From Roseisolibacter agri (GTDB lineage: Bacteria; Gemmatimonadota; Gemmatimonadetes; Gemmatimonadales; Gemmatimonadaceae): a stretch of DNA of 39,121 nucleotides. Positions 38,784 to 39,121 of this stretch are shown in pieces (the first letter of the stretch is position 1; each line of letters starts with the position of its first letter). The stretch covers positions 1 through 39,121 of the forward strand of contig NZ_BRXS01000012.1 in assembly GCF_030159095.1 (NCBI RefSeq), in the 5' to 3' direction. A program made the translations under genes and the position numbers. The notes beneath the pieces are model-generated. The model did no database searches and was not told where the DNA came from. It saw only the letters and a program-made list of their open reading frames with translations.

Positions 38784-38923
38784 GCCCTTTTGGAGGGATG
38801 CGGATGCTTCGGATGCGACGGATGCTGCCGATCGCTCCTCGTTGTGCACGGAGCGTCGCCGCCACACGGAGCGATCCAAAGGATCCGCTCCGATCCGGAG
38901 CATCCGCATCCTCCCCAACAGGC
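38784..38923. repeat. Nested palindrome R15, class A
   Basis: GGAGGGATGCGGATGCTTCG pairs with CGGAGCATCCGCATCCTCC, and GCCC-TTTTGG with CCAACAGGC at the ends. The loop GGAGCGTCGCCGCCACACGG has the R7 orientation. R14 and R15 make a B-A pair like R3 and R4. Confidence 0.92.
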
Positions 38924-39001
38924 CAACAGGTCCGGCGCGACGAAGCGCGCCGCGTCAGGCCGGCGCGCTCGCCGGCGCCGCCTCGGGGGCCTTGGCGCTA
39001 G

Positions 39002-39121
39002 GTCGTGTCTGACAATCCAGCCAGCGGTTCATAGCTTCGAGGGACGCTGGCTGGAGGTGCGCATGGGGTTGGCCGCCGACACGAACTGACCGACGCGGCA
39101 TGGGCAGTGCTCGCGCCGTTG
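39002..39121 (+). mobile_element. IS5-family insertion sequence, left end (partial)
   Basis: The element begins GTCGTGTCTGACAA after a CTAG (38998-39001) and carries TAGCTT at 39032 as a possible transposase -10. Its start matches the inverted end of the copy at 1-120, and both copies point the same way. The remainder lies beyond the window. Confidence 0.7.
39063..39121 (+). CDS. IS5-family transposase, N-terminal start with frame break (partial)
   Basis: From 39065 the frame reads GVGRRHELTDAAWAVLAPL to the window edge. RHELTDAAWAVLAPL is the classic N-terminal motif of IS5-family transposases. The natural ATG at 39063 is in another frame and stops at 39087. One more G in the GGGG run at 39065-39068 would give MGVGRRHELTDAAW. 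Either this copy has lost a base or the sequence has a homopolymer error; no in-frame ATG, GTG or TTG exists upstream. Confidence 0.6.

Noticed and set aside
1-39121. tRNA or rRNA genes
   Set aside because: I looked for GGTTCGA-type T-loops and 16S/23S-like stretches and found none; only reading by eye was possible.

Overview
This looks like a chromosomal segment of a very GC-rich, Gram-negative soil-type bacterium, most likely a member of the Gemmatimonadota. I infer this from the roughly 72-75% GC composition, the many small lipoproteins with clear lipoboxes, the mix of GTG and ATG starts, a PEP-CTERM protein, and small DUF2277 and DUF3303 proteins. No rRNA, tRNA, CRISPR array, plasmid or phage gene is visible.

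Layout. The first 120 bases are the 3' end of an IS5-family insertion sequence and the last 120 bases are the 5' end of a copy with matching ends in the same orientation, so the 39 kb lies between two directly repeated IS copies. 121-5281: small unknown proteins, a DUF2277 protein, an orphan MbcA/ParS/Xre-type antitoxin-like protein, a P-loop kinase and a MATE exporter. 5282-10776: DinB protein, lipoproteins and small membrane proteins, a GNAT acetyltransferase, a truncated globin and a COG4188-type hydrolase. 10851-16344: RsmD, a large soluble multi-PAS/GAF histidine kinase, a lipoprotein amidase and a secreted esterase. 16579-22796: small exported proteins, then a tightly overlapping set (PepSY membrane protein, HSL-type esterase, histidine phosphatase, Big_2-type lipoprotein). 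23146-28436: membrane proteins, an arginase-fold protein, a secreted hydrolase, Nudix, DUF3303 and a periplasmic protein. 28423-37523 is mostly on the minus strand: a hybrid histidine kinase, a TldD/TldE-type pair with a Tat signal on TldD, a secreted asparaginase and a membrane histidine kinase overlapping it. 37733-38577: a PEP-CTERM protein and a 42-residue membrane protein.

The most striking content is not a gene. At least 16 copies of an intergenic nested palindrome (about 90-160 bp each, one collapsed to about 40 bp) fill nearly every gap larger than 300 bases. Copies share the stem apex (GCTCCGCGTGG ... CCACGCGGAGC) and outer flanks (GCCGGACCCGAACGGC / GCCGTTCGGGTCCGGC), but their mid-stems fall into three sequence classes (A, GGATGCGGATGCTCC; B, CAGGATnnn or ACGGATTnn; C, GATCTGATA-like), each of which remains self-complementary. 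Within the arms GGAT-like words recur about every 9-10 bases. Most copies begin directly after a stop codon, and several occur as joined pairs. A second recurring signal is a TAGCTT / TANNNT hexamer ahead of genes, in four cases only 6-9 bases from the start codon, which suggests leaderless transcripts.

Functional links between genes are mostly inferred from spacing. The firmest transcription units are 813-1843, 7487-8762, 11446-16344, 19942-22796, 23707-24966, 26442-27191, 34242-31225 (minus) and 37523-34480 (minus).
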